A DNA stretch of 24,835 bases from Aestuarierythrobacter sp037968495 (GTDB taxonomy: Bacteria; Pseudomonadota; Alphaproteobacteria; Sphingomonadales; Sphingomonadaceae). This document shows, in pieces, positions 7,985 to 14,751 of the stretch; the first letter of the stretch is position 1; each line of letters opens with the position of its first letter. Location: contig JBBKVP010000007.1 in NCBI GenBank assembly GCA_037968495.1, positions 1-24,835 on the forward strand, written 5' to 3'. The notes below the pieces were generated by a model that made no database searches, was not told the origin of the DNA, and was given only the letters and a program-made list of their open reading frames with translations. The translations under genes were made by a program, and so were the position numbers.

Positions 7985-8013
7985 ATAATACACTAGCTGA
8001 CTTGGCCGTTCAG
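7985..8013 (-). promoter_or_regulatory. Candidate promoter of the cold-shock gene
   Basis: On the minus strand CTGAAC (8008-8013) and TATTAT (7985-7990) are separated by exactly 17 bases. The -10 box matches the consensus at five of six positions, the -35 only at three. Transcription from here would give a leader of about 185 bases. Confidence 0.35.
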
Positions 8014-8015
8014 GG

Positions 8016-8044
8016 TTCAGATTACTGACTCGGAAAACTATATG
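8016..8044 (+). promoter_or_regulatory. Candidate promoter of the DUF442 operon
   Basis: TTCAGA (8016-8021) and TATATG (8039-8044) are 17 bases apart on the plus strand. This would start transcription near 8051, about 45 bases before the first gene. Matches are moderate. Confidence 0.3.
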
Positions 8045-8096
8045 ACGTGTAAGAATGAGCAGCTAATACAAGAATTCCCGACGCACCGAAGGATAA

Positions 8097-8534
8097 ATGC
8101 CGATGTTCCGCAAGCTGACCGAAAATATGATGGCTAGCCCGCAAATCACCCTTGCTGATGTCGACGAAGCAGCGGTTCAGGGTGTCAAAATGATCATCAA
8201 CAACCGCCCAGATGGCGAAGAACCGGGCCAGCTAGAAGGCGCAGAAATCAAAGCTGCGGCCAAAAGACACGGACTCGCCTATCGCGCGATACCGGTGGGT
8301 CACGGCGGCTTTAGCGAGCCGCAGATCACCGCGATGGCCGAGGCATTGAAGGCAGCCGACGGGCCAGTACTGGGCTATTGCCGCTCCGGCACCCGCTCGA
8401 CATTCCTATGGGCGCTTGCCGGGGCAAGTCAGGGTGGGGATGTTGACGATCTGGCCGAGAAAGCAGCGGGCGCCGGTTACGATGTCACGCCGATTCGCCC
8501 CGCGATGGATATGCTCTCAGAAAAAGCGAAATGA
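8097..8534 (+). CDS. TIGR01244/DUF442-type phosphatase- or sulfurtransferase-like protein
   Basis: A 145-residue cytoplasmic protein with a dual-specificity-phosphatase-like fold. The P-loop CRSGTRS (95-101) supplies a Cys nucleophile and the phosphate-binding Arg. The preceding MIINNRPDGEEPGQ is the conserved front of the DUF442 family, also seen fused to metallo-beta-lactamase-like sulfur dioxygenases (the Blh type). The physiological substrate is unknown; phosphatase, persulfide-transfer and regulatory roles have been proposed for relatives. The ATG at 8097 lies close behind AAGGA (8089-8093); a second ATG at 8103 (MFRKL) has better spacing and may be the real start. It is the first of five genes; its stop overlaps the next start as ATGA. 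Confidence 0.85.
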   Translation: MPMFRKLTENMMASPQITLADVDEAAVQGVKMIINNRPDGEEPGQLEGAEIKAAAKRHGLAYRAIPVGHGGFSEPQITAMAEALKAADGPVLGYCRSGTRSTFLWALAGASQGGDVDDLAEKAAGAGYDVTPIRPAMDMLSEKAK

Positions 8535-8944
8535 CGGCGCAACTTCTCCAATTTGGCGGTTCGCTTGCCGCGATCCTGATCATTGCTTGGCTGGCGATGC
8601 GGCTGGGTCTGGGCGGCGATGTCCGCATCAGGGACGAGGAACACGCACGCGAATTGGCCGAAGAAGCCATTTGCGGCTTCGATCCTGTCGACGTGTCAAT
8701 TGACCGGGGTCGCACAGGCGCTTTGCTTCGTAATGCTGCCGGACAGCTCATGGTCCTGCGCCGCCACGGTTGCCATTTCGTCGCCCGACTGGTCCGAAGC
8801 GCAGAAGACGTGCGGCTGGATCAACACCGGCTAAGCTTCATAACTAGCGAACGAACATTTGGCGAAGTCACTCTGGACCTAGGCGCTAAGGCGCCGGAAT
8901 GGGCCGCCAGCCTACGCCGCATGAAAGCCCGCCCCAATGCCTGA
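8531..8944 (+). CDS. Conserved one-span membrane protein of unknown function
   Basis: A 137-residue protein that I do not recognise. A single hydrophobic segment at residues 5-26 anchors a soluble domain of about 110 residues, probably cytoplasmic because Arg residues flank the anchor on its C-terminal side. The soluble part alternates charged helices (DEEHARELAEEAICGFDPVDV) with short strands (GQLMVLRRHGCHFVARLV), a layout that fits a small alpha/beta domain. Translation is coupled on both sides: its ATG overlaps the previous stop (ATGA), and its end overlaps the next start by 8 bases. That packing makes it a genuine gene. It may belong to the same process as the lipid-type hydroxylase next to it. 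Confidence 0.75.
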   Translation: MTAQLLQFGGSLAAILIIAWLAMRLGLGGDVRIRDEEHARELAEEAICGFDPVDVSIDRGRTGALLRNAAGQLMVLRRHGCHFVARLVRSAEDVRLDQHRLSFITSERTFGEVTLDLGAKAPEWAASLRRMKARPNA

Positions 8945-9863
8945 ATTCAGCCCGACCGATTACGCCGTACCGGGCTTCGTCATACTGGTCCTGCTTGAAA
9001 TGTGGTGGGCGAAGAAACGCCGGCCCGAAGCCTATGAGCCACGCGACACGCTAACGTCACTGGCCTTTGGCCTCGGCAGTACCGTTGCGGGCCTAGCGTT
9101 CGGCGGAGCGGTTTTTGCCCTATCGTTGTGGCTCTATCAGTTCCGCATTTTCGACTTTGGTTTCGTCTGGTGGGCTTGGCCCCTTGCCTTCGTGCTCGAT
9201 GATTTCGCCTATTACTGGTTTCACCGCTTTGCCCACCGCGTGCGCTGGTTCTGGGCAAGCCATGTGAACCACCATTCCAGCCAGCATTACAATCTCAGCA
9301 CAGCATTGCGGCAAAGCTGGACGAGTTTCTTTGCGCTGAGTTTTGTGTTCCGCATCCCGATTGTGATGCTCGGCTTCCACCCGGTGATGGGACTGTTTGT
9401 GGGCGCAATAAACCTGATCTATCAATTCTGGATCCATACCGAGGCAATTGGACGGATGCCGCGCTGGTTCGAGGCGGTGATGAACACGCCCAGCCACCAC
9501 CGCGTTCATCATGCGACCAACCCGCTCTATCTCGACCGAAATTACGCCGGAACATTCATCATTTGGGACCGGATGTTTGGGACATTTCAGGCCGAACAGG
9601 ACGACCAGCGCATCCACTATGGCATCGTCAAACAGCTTGGCACGTTCAATCTGATCTGGGCCGTGTTTCACGAGTGGATCGGCATCGCGAGGGACGTTTG
9701 GTCAGCGCCGTGGCGACATAAATTCAGCTATATCTGGCGCCCGCCCGGGTGGAGCCATGATGGCAGCCGCGAGACGTCGGATGCGATCCGTGAGCGGTGG
9801 CTGGCGCGGCAAGCATCGCCCAAACTGGAAGCAGAACCAACAAAGGCGATTGCGGATGTTTAA
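8937..9863 (+). CDS. Fatty-acid hydroxylase / sterol-desaturase family membrane protein
   Basis: A di-iron membrane enzyme of 308 residues with about four hydrophobic spans. The eight-histidine iron site can be read: HRFAH (96-100), HVNHH (109-113) and HRVHH (188-192), with further His residues nearby. Family members hydroxylate or desaturate sterols, fatty acids, carotenoids or ether lipids; the exact substrate cannot be told from sequence. C-terminal residues 250-308 are soluble and basic. The start overlaps the upstream membrane-protein gene by 8 bases. A GMC oxidoreductase follows after 36 bases, which would suit an oxidation sequence of hydroxylation followed by alcohol oxidation, but that link is inference. 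Confidence 0.9.
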   Translation: MPEFSPTDYAVPGFVILVLLEMWWAKKRRPEAYEPRDTLTSLAFGLGSTVAGLAFGGAVFALSLWLYQFRIFDFGFVWWAWPLAFVLDDFAYYWFHRFAHRVRWFWASHVNHHSSQHYNLSTALRQSWTSFFALSFVFRIPIVMLGFHPVMGLFVGAINLIYQFWIHTEAIGRMPRWFEAVMNTPSHHRVHHATNPLYLDRNYAGTFIIWDRMFGTFQAEQDDQRIHYGIVKQLGTFNLIWAVFHEWIGIARDVWSAPWRHKFSYIWRPPGWSHDGSRETSDAIRERWLARQASPKLEAEPTKAIADV

Positions 9864-9877
9864 TCGCCCGCTTAAAC

Positions 9878-9896
9878 CTCTCCGCTCACAGGAGAG
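9878..9896 (+). other. Hairpin covering the ribosome site of the GMC gene
   Basis: CTCTCC (9878-9883) is complementary to GGAGAG (9891-9896), with a 7-base loop. GGAGAG is the ribosome binding site of the gene starting at 9900, so pairing would hide it. Confidence 0.4.
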
Positions 9897-9899
9897 ATC

Positions 9900-11486
9900 A
9901 TGGACCAGTTTGACATCATCGTAATCGGCGGCGGCAGCGCGGGCAGCGCAGCGGCCGGTCGGCTGGCCGAAGACGAAAAACGCAGCGTCTGCTTGCTCGA
10001 AGCTGGCGGCACAAACGACAATTTCCTGATCAAGACCCCTGGTTTTCTGCCCTTCATCCGCAATTCCGCAAACTACAAATTCGACACCGTCCCGCAAAAG
10101 GGGCTGAACGGCCGGATCGGATACCAGCCGCGCGGCAAGGGTCTGGGCGGATCATCGGCAATCAACGCAATGGTCTATATTCGCGGTAACCGATTCGATT
10201 ACGACCAGTGGGCGGAACTTGGCTGCACCGGCTGGGGCTATGACGACGTACTGCCCTATTTCAAACGGTCCGAAAACAACGTGCGCGGCGGCGGCGAATA
10301 TCATGGCGGCGAAGGGCCGCTGCATGTTTCTGACCAGCATTGGACCAACCCGGTCAGCCGCGCCTTTGTCGACAGCGCCGAACAATTGCAGCTATCCCGA
10401 AACGAAGACTTCAACGACGACAAGCAAGCAGGCTTTGGCATCTATCAGGTGACGCAGAAGGACGGCGAGCGCTGGTCCGCCGCGCGCGCCTATGTCGAGC
10501 CGTTACGCGGGAGCCCCAACCTCGATATCCGCACCGGGACGCTAGTTGAAAAACTAGTGATCGAAAACGGACGGGTGACCGGCGTCGCCATCAAGCGCGG
10601 ACGCAAACGCGAGATAATCATGGCCCGTGAGGGTGTGATCCTGAGTGCAGGCGCCTTCAATTCTCCGCAAATCCTGATGCTATCGGGCATCGGCCCGGCA
10701 GATAACCTGTGGGATCACGGCCTCGATGTGGTCGCCAACCGCAAGGCTGTCGGTGCCGATCTGCAGGACCATATCGACTATGTTTCGAGCTGGGAAACCG
10801 CATCAAAAGACCCCATCGGATCAAGCATGGCAGGCAACTTGCGGATGGTGAAAGCCATCATCGAGCATCGCCGCAAACGCACCGGCATCATGACCACTCC
10901 CTATGCCGAAGCCGGCGGGTTCTGGAGTGTGATGCCTGACGCGCCCGCGCCAGACATACAGTGGCATTTCGTGCCTGCAATGCTGGAGGATCATGGCCGA
11001 GAGCAAGTGAAGGGCCACGGCTTCTCACTTCATGCCTGCGTCCTGCGTCCGGACAGCCGCGGCAGTGTCACTCTGCAATCCAAAGACGCTGCTGCACCGC
11101 CGCGCATCGATCCAAACTTCCTCGATGATAATCGCGATATTGCGACGCTGCGTGCAGGTGTCCGTCTGTCCCACCGGATCGCGGAAGCACCGCCTTTATC
11201 GGGCTATGACCCACAAGACCGCTATCCGATCGACATCAATGACGACGCTGCGCTCGACGAGCTGATCCGCAGCCGCGCCGACACAGTCTATCACCCCGTC
11301 GGCACCTGCCGCATGGGCGCAGACAAGGACAGCGTGGTCGACCCGACACTCAAAGCGCGCGACGTCGAAGGCCTGTGGATCGCCGACGCCAGCATCATGC
11401 CGCGCCTGATATCGGGCAACACCAATGCGCCCAGCATCATGATTGGAGAACGTTGCGCGGACTTTGTAAAGGATGCGCTGCGCTGA
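9900..11486 (+). CDS. GMC-family FAD oxidoreductase (alcohol/choline dehydrogenase-like)
   Basis: A 528-residue flavoenzyme that should oxidise an alcohol to an aldehyde or further. The N-terminal Rossmann motif GGGSAG (10-15) and LLEAGG bind FAD; GLGGSSAINAMVYIRGN is the first GMC signature and GAFNSPQILMLSGIGP the second. The catalytic pair is His465 in YHPVGTCRMG and the Asn in GNTNAP (507-509). Closest in style are alkanol dehydrogenases and choline dehydrogenase-like proteins; true betaine synthesis is unlikely here because no betB or betT is adjacent. It is the fourth gene of the operon. The ribosome site GGAGAG lies 3 bases before the ATG. Confidence 0.93.
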   Translation: MDQFDIIVIGGGSAGSAAAGRLAEDEKRSVCLLEAGGTNDNFLIKTPGFLPFIRNSANYKFDTVPQKGLNGRIGYQPRGKGLGGSSAINAMVYIRGNRFDYDQWAELGCTGWGYDDVLPYFKRSENNVRGGGEYHGGEGPLHVSDQHWTNPVSRAFVDSAEQLQLSRNEDFNDDKQAGFGIYQVTQKDGERWSAARAYVEPLRGSPNLDIRTGTLVEKLVIENGRVTGVAIKRGRKREIIMAREGVILSAGAFNSPQILMLSGIGPADNLWDHGLDVVANRKAVGADLQDHIDYVSSWETASKDPIGSSMAGNLRMVKAIIEHRRKRTGIMTTPYAEAGGFWSVMPDAPAPDIQWHFVPAMLEDHGREQVKGHGFSLHACVLRPDSRGSVTLQSKDAAAPPRIDPNFLDDNRDIATLRAGVRLSHRIAEAPPLSGYDPQDRYPIDINDDAALDELIRSRADTVYHPVGTCRMGADKDSVVDPTLKARDVEGLWIADASIMPRLISGNTNAPSIMIGERCADFVKDALR

Positions 11487-11845
11487 AACTTCGTGAGCGG
11501 ATTGCTGCTCTGAAGCGTGATGCCATTGTCCTGTGGCTTGCGGCACGTGATCCCCGTACGCCCATAGCTGCTCGGGCCTTGGCAGTTTTCGTAGCGGCTT
11601 ACGCTTTCAGTCCCGTCGATTTGATACCCGATTTCATTCCCGCTTTGGGGTTAGTCGATGATTTTCTGATCGTGCAGCTTGGGGTATGGTTGGTGCTAAA
11701 GGTGCTTGATAAAGAGCATCTCGCCGAGTTGCGTATGAAAGCAAACTTAGTCGCCGCCCGTCCAGTATCACGCGTCGCCGGGGCGGTGGTGATAGCAATC
11801 TGGATAGGACTGGCTGCGATATCAACCGCTGCCCTGATACGCTGA
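11453..11845 (+). CDS. DUF1232 (YkvA-like) small membrane protein
   Basis: The core KLRERIAALKRDAIVLWLAARDPRTPIAARALAVFVAAYAFSPVDLIPDFIPALGLVDDFLIVQLGVWLV is the DUF1232 domain, with its hallmark SPVDLIPDFIP turn. A second hydrophobic stretch (VSRVAGAVVIAIWIGLAAISTAAL) ends the protein. Function is unknown. The start is unclear: there is no ATG near the domain. A TTG at 11453 has GGAG just upstream; a CTG at 11483 would overlap the GMC stop as CTGA, would give MKLRER, and has AAAGGA upstream. The in-frame ATG at 11375 adds residues that are only a shadow of the GMC gene. It is the last gene of the five-gene run. Confidence 0.78.
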   Translation: MRGLCKGCAALKLRERIAALKRDAIVLWLAARDPRTPIAARALAVFVAAYAFSPVDLIPDFIPALGLVDDFLIVQLGVWLVLKVLDKEHLAELRMKANLVAARPVSRVAGAVVIAIWIGLAAISTAALIR

Positions 11846-11848
11846 TGA

Positions 11849-12717
11849 CTAGCCTTTAGGTTCGAATAAATGAGCATCGCCCGACGATAAACGTCGGGCA
11901 GACTGGCCGCATGCGTGCCGCCTTCGATGTCGAGGAACGTGGCTTGCCACGGAAGATCGTCCCGCCCTGCCATCTCGTCACGCCACTCTAGCGCAGCGCC
12001 GCGCAAATAATCGCGGTCACGCGATCCGGAGGCCAAGATCATGTGATTATTCGTGCGGACTTCGGGCATTGGCTTGCTCATCCCGTAGATCAGCTCATCA
12101 CCCCATTCGCGGCCCGGATTGCTGGCGATGAAGCCATGGAACAATTCAGGCCGGTGATGGGCGGCATAATGGACAAATGATCCGCCCCGGCTTTGCCGGA
12201 CCAGCACGCGCTGCGTGCCGTCAGCACGAAAACGGCGTTCGACGCGGGGCAGCAGTTCTTCCTCAAGCATGGTCAGAAAAGCTCTTGCGCCTCTCTCAGA
12301 TCCATCCACTAGCGTTGGCCGGAAGTCGATGTGCCGCTTGTTAATCGATGGATCGAGGCCGCCATAGGCAACTCCGACCACAATCGCCTCGGGCAATTTC
12401 TCGTCATAATGCAGGAACAGATGCTGCGGTGCGAGCATCGGGAAAGTCGAGTCCCCGTCGAGCAAATAGACAATCGGATATGTCCGCTCGGGCGCATCGG
12501 TATAACCTTCGGGCAGGCGTACGAAGATATGGTAGCGGCGGCCGACTACCAAGGATTCGTGCTTGAAGTAATCACCCGCGAGCGCAGGCAAATAGTCGAT
12601 TGGAGTCGCGCCGAGTTCAGGCCGATCATCAACGGCGGGCGGCCAGACCGGCTGCGCGGGCGTGTGCTGACATACAGCCAGCAACATTGCGAAACCTGAA
12701 ATAATCTAGCGACGCAT
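11849..12717 (-). pseudogene. Secreted esterase (PF00756-like alpha/beta hydrolase), probably inactivated
   Basis: The body reads as an esterase-D/Fes-like hydrolase: VGRRYHIFVRLPEGY, YPIVYLLDGDSTFP, the nucleophile region QSRGGSFVHYAAHHRPELF, and a final acid/His part with GGTHAASLPDVYRRAM. Three lesions are visible. First, a strong ribosome site (GGGGGAG, 12724-12730) precedes ATG CGT CGC TAG, so codon 4 is a stop; beyond it the frame continues IISGFAMLLAVCQHTPAQ like a signal peptide. Second, the nucleophile elbow expected as G-x-S reads RQS. Third, the frame runs on 83 codons antisense to the DUF1232 gene, while one base of shift gives LFEPKG and a stop at 11849, just past that gene. The ATG-to-stop distance (869) is one base short of a multiple of three. 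Restart at ATG 12687 could give a cytoplasmic remnant. Confidence 0.75.
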
Positions 12718-12769
12718 TAGCGCTCCCCCTTTTCGACCAGCCTAAACCCAGCTTGCGCGGATTTCGAAC

Positions 12770-12801
12770 AAAAAAGGGGCCGGAGCAATTAGCTCCGGCC
12801 C
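12770..12801 (-). terminator. Rho-independent terminator after amt
   Basis: On the minus strand a perfect 10-bp stem GGGCCGGAGC / GCTCCGGCCC with a 5-base loop is followed by C and a run of six T. It lies 83 bases beyond the amt stop and ends the glnK-amt transcript. Confidence 0.88.
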
Positions 12802-12838
12802 ATTGAAGTTTTTGTTCGCAGGAGGAACAATTTTTGAC

Positions 12839-12870
12839 GGGGGCCCGGGGGAGAGAGAAATCCGGGGCCC
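12839..12870 (-). other. GC-rich imperfect inverted repeat just after amt
   Basis: GGGCCCGG (12841-12848) and CCGGGGCCC (12862-12870) can pair with one bulge around a purine-rich loop, 14 bases beyond the amt stop. With no T tract it is not a classic terminator; it may protect the 3' end. Confidence 0.4.
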
Positions 12871-12883
12871 GCCAAACTGGGTA

Positions 12884-14233
12884 TTAATTGTAGGCGCGTT
12901 CTCCGTGCTCGCTGATGTCGAGACCATCGACTTCAGCTTCTTCGGAAACCCGCAAGCCAATCAGTGTTTTGACGATCAATGCTGCGATCAGTGTGCCGAT
13001 ACCGGCCCAGCCAATCGTGATCAGCACGCTCTTCGTCTGGATCCAGAGCTGGGCGCTCATGGCCGTCGAACCATCGCCGGGGCCGCCAAGGAATGGCTGG
13101 TAGACAATCGCCGTGCCGATGGCGCCAACGATGCCGCCAATGCCGTGGATGCCGAAAGCATCAAGCGAGTCGTCATAGCCGAGCTTGGCTTTCACCTTGG
13201 CGACCGCGAAGTAGCAGACAGCCGAGGACGCGATGCCGAGCAGGATGGCGCCGAATGGTCCGGAGTTGCCGGCGGCTGGCGTTACCGCCACCAGACCGGC
13301 GATGACACCTGAGCAGAAGCCCAGTGCAGAACCCTTGTGGCCGACCATCTTTTCGATCACCATCCAGGTCAGCGCGCCGGCAGCGGTGGCGACGAAGGTG
13401 TTGATCATTGCGAGACCGGCGCTGCCGTCAGCTTCAAGAGCGGAACCGGCGTTGAAGCCGAACCAACCAACCCACAGCAGACCCGTACCGATCATGGTCA
13501 TAACCATGCTGTGCGGGGGCATTGGTTCAGCCGGATAACCGCGGCGCTTGCCCAGTAGGTAAGCGAGGACGAGGCCCGAAACACCGGCGTTGATGTGCAC
13601 CACGGTGCCGCCAGCGAAATCAAGCGCGCCATCTTCGAACATCAGGCCGCCGCCAGCCCAAACCATGTGAGCGATCGGGAAGTAGACGATGGTCAGCCAG
13701 ATCGGCACGAAGGCCATCACTGCGCTGAACTTCATTCGCTCAGCCGTCGCGCCCAAAATCAGCGCTGCAGTAATCGCGGCAAAGGTCATCTGGAAGCTAA
13801 CAAAGACATATTCCGAGATCACTTCATCGGTAAATGTCGCCGCTGTGGTCGATGCGTCCATGCCCGACAGGAAGTAGCTGCCGCCACTAATGAATAGGCC
13901 AAGCGTGCCCTCATAAGAAGTCGAGCCGAATGCGAGCGAGAAGCCCCACATTACCCATACAAGCATGGCGAGGCAGGCAGTCGCGCCGATCTGCGTCATG
14001 GTGGAAAGCATGTTCTTCGAACGGGTCAGGCCGCCATAAAACAGCGCGAGACCCGGAAGGATCATCAGCAGGACCAGAATCGTTGCTGTCATCATCCAGG
14101 CATTATTGCCCGGGTTAGCGACGGGAACGACTGCTTCTGCAACTGGCGCCGCTATGGCTGCCGTTCCAAACGACAGCGATGCGATAAAGGACGCGCCGAT
14201 TGCTCCGGCAGCGCCCGCGAATTTGCGGAACAT
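12884..14233 (-). CDS. amt: Ammonium transporter
   Basis: An inner-membrane ammonium channel of the Amt/Mep/Rh family, about 449 residues. A cleavable signal peptide (MFRKFAGAAG...AAIAAP) is followed by the usual 11 spans. Motifs: FYGGLTRSKNMLSTMTQ near the start, DFAGGTVVHINAGVSGL with the first pore histidine, and DAFGIHGIGGIVGAIGT with the second. The frame opens at ATG 14266, which overlaps the glnK stop as ATGA, but the ATG at 14233 is preferred: AGGGGT lies 7 bases before it and the following residues form a normal signal peptide. The gene is co-transcribed with the PII gene upstream, whose product blocks the channel when nitrogen is ample. Confidence 0.94.
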   Translation of the reverse strand: MFRKFAGAAGAIGASFIASLSFGTAAIAAPVAEAVVPVANPGNNAWMMTATILVLLMILPGLALFYGGLTRSKNMLSTMTQIGATACLAMLVWVMWGFSLAFGSTSYEGTLGLFISGGSYFLSGMDASTTAATFTDEVISEYVFVSFQMTFAAITAALILGATAERMKFSAVMAFVPIWLTIVYFPIAHMVWAGGGLMFEDGALDFAGGTVVHINAGVSGLVLAYLLGKRRGYPAEPMPPHSMVMTMIGTGLLWVGWFGFNAGSALEADGSAGLAMINTFVATAAGALTWMVIEKMVGHKGSALGFCSGVIAGLVAVTPAAGNSGPFGAILLGIASSAVCYFAVAKVKAKLGYDDSLDAFGIHGIGGIVGAIGTAIVYQPFLGGPGDGSTAMSAQLWIQTKSVLITIGWAGIGTLIAALIVKTLIGLRVSEEAEVDGLDISEHGERAYN

Positions 14234-14262
14234 TGAGTTACCCCTCATTTCGTATGTGCGGC

Positions 14263-14601
14263 TCATAGTGCCGTCTCCCCGGTTTCGCCGGTGCGGATGC
14301 GAGTGGCGTCTGCCAAGTCGAAGGCGAAGATCTTGCCGTCGCCGATATTGCCAGTGCCCGCGACTTCTTGGATCGTCTCGATAACCTTGGGCGCGAGCGC
14401 ATCGTTTACGGCAATTTCTAGCTTCACCTTGGGAAGCATGTTTGTGGTATATTCAGCGCCGCGATAAATTTCGGTTTGACCCTTTTGCCGGCCGAAACCC
14501 TTCACTTCGGACACTGTCATGCCCTCGACACCGATCCCGCCGAGTGCTTCGCGCACTTCGTCGAGCTTGAATGGTTTGATAATGGCAATGATGAACTTCA
14601 C
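14263..14601 (-). CDS. glnK: Nitrogen regulatory PII protein
   Basis: A trimeric signal protein that senses ATP/ADP and 2-oxoglutarate and controls ammonium uptake. The product has exactly 112 residues from the GTG at 14601, the family length; AGGGG lies 6 bases upstream. The T-loop holds Tyr51 in TEIYRGAEYTTNM, the site of uridylylation by GlnD. The C-terminal signature KVIETIQEVAGTGNIGDGKIFAF is intact. A longer frame reaches 14706 but its extra residues are unlike PII and contain the promoter. Pairing with amt and the sigma-54 promoter mark it as GlnK rather than the glnA-linked GlnB. Confidence 0.95.
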   Translation of the reverse strand: MKFIIAIIKPFKLDEVREALGGIGVEGMTVSEVKGFGRQKGQTEIYRGAEYTTNMLPKVKLEIAVNDALAPKVIETIQEVAGTGNIGDGKIFAFDLADATRIRTGETGETAL

Positions 14602-14647
14602 GCCGAACCCCTGCTTGCTACCGATCCCGTCGCCGGCTTCGCACATG

Positions 14648-14665
14648 CAGCAAAAAGCGTGCCAA
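14648..14665 (-). promoter_or_regulatory. Sigma-54 promoter of glnK-amt
   Basis: The minus strand reads TTGGCACGCTTTTTGCTG. This matches the sigma-54 (RpoN) consensus YTGGCACG-N4-TTGCW almost perfectly, with the GG and GC elements 10 bases apart. Transcription would begin near 14638, about 36 bases before the GTG. Control by NtrC under nitrogen limitation is the expected logic for this operon. Confidence 0.88.
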
Positions 14666-14709
14666 CTCGTAAGAATGGTGAAGTTGTAGGACTCATCGGG
14701 ATTCAAATA

Positions 14710-14747
14710 TTGCGCATGGACCAGTGACCCGCCTGATTCTTGCGCAT
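14710..14747 (-). promoter_or_regulatory. Possible activator sites upstream of the glnK promoter
   Basis: The octamer TTGCGCAT occurs twice, at 14710-14717 and 14740-14747, exactly 30 bases apart, which is close to three helical turns. They sit about 75 and 105 bases upstream of the predicted start, where NtrC-type enhancers usually bind. They do not match the enterobacterial NtrC palindrome well. Confidence 0.35.
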
Positions 14748-14751
14748 CTGC

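Larger units (their letters stand above)
7793..8096. other. Divergent intergenic region of 304 bases
   Basis: This holds no convincing gene. It separates the minus-strand cold-shock gene from the plus-strand DUF442 operon and must carry both promoters. The half nearest the cold-shock gene (7793-7978) would be its untranslated leader; the other half contains one promoter candidate on each strand. Confidence 0.6.

Noticed and set aside
7793..7993. Upstream extension of the cold-shock protein to 331 residues
   Set aside because: The added residues have no family character, while MGYDKGRRGRGRDKR is a natural start. The segment is better explained as a leader.
9120..9671. 183-residue minus-strand frame inside the sterol-desaturase gene
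   Set aside because: It is antisense to a gene with all iron-binding histidines in place; no coding features of its own.
11599..11848. C-terminal 83 residues of the esterase frame
   Set aside because: They lie antisense to the DUF1232 gene, are Ser/Thr/Lys-rich without family features, and disappear if one base is restored.
14602..14706. N-terminal extension of the PII protein to 147 residues
   Set aside because: PII proteins have 112 residues, matched by the GTG at 14601; the extension contains the sigma-54 promoter.
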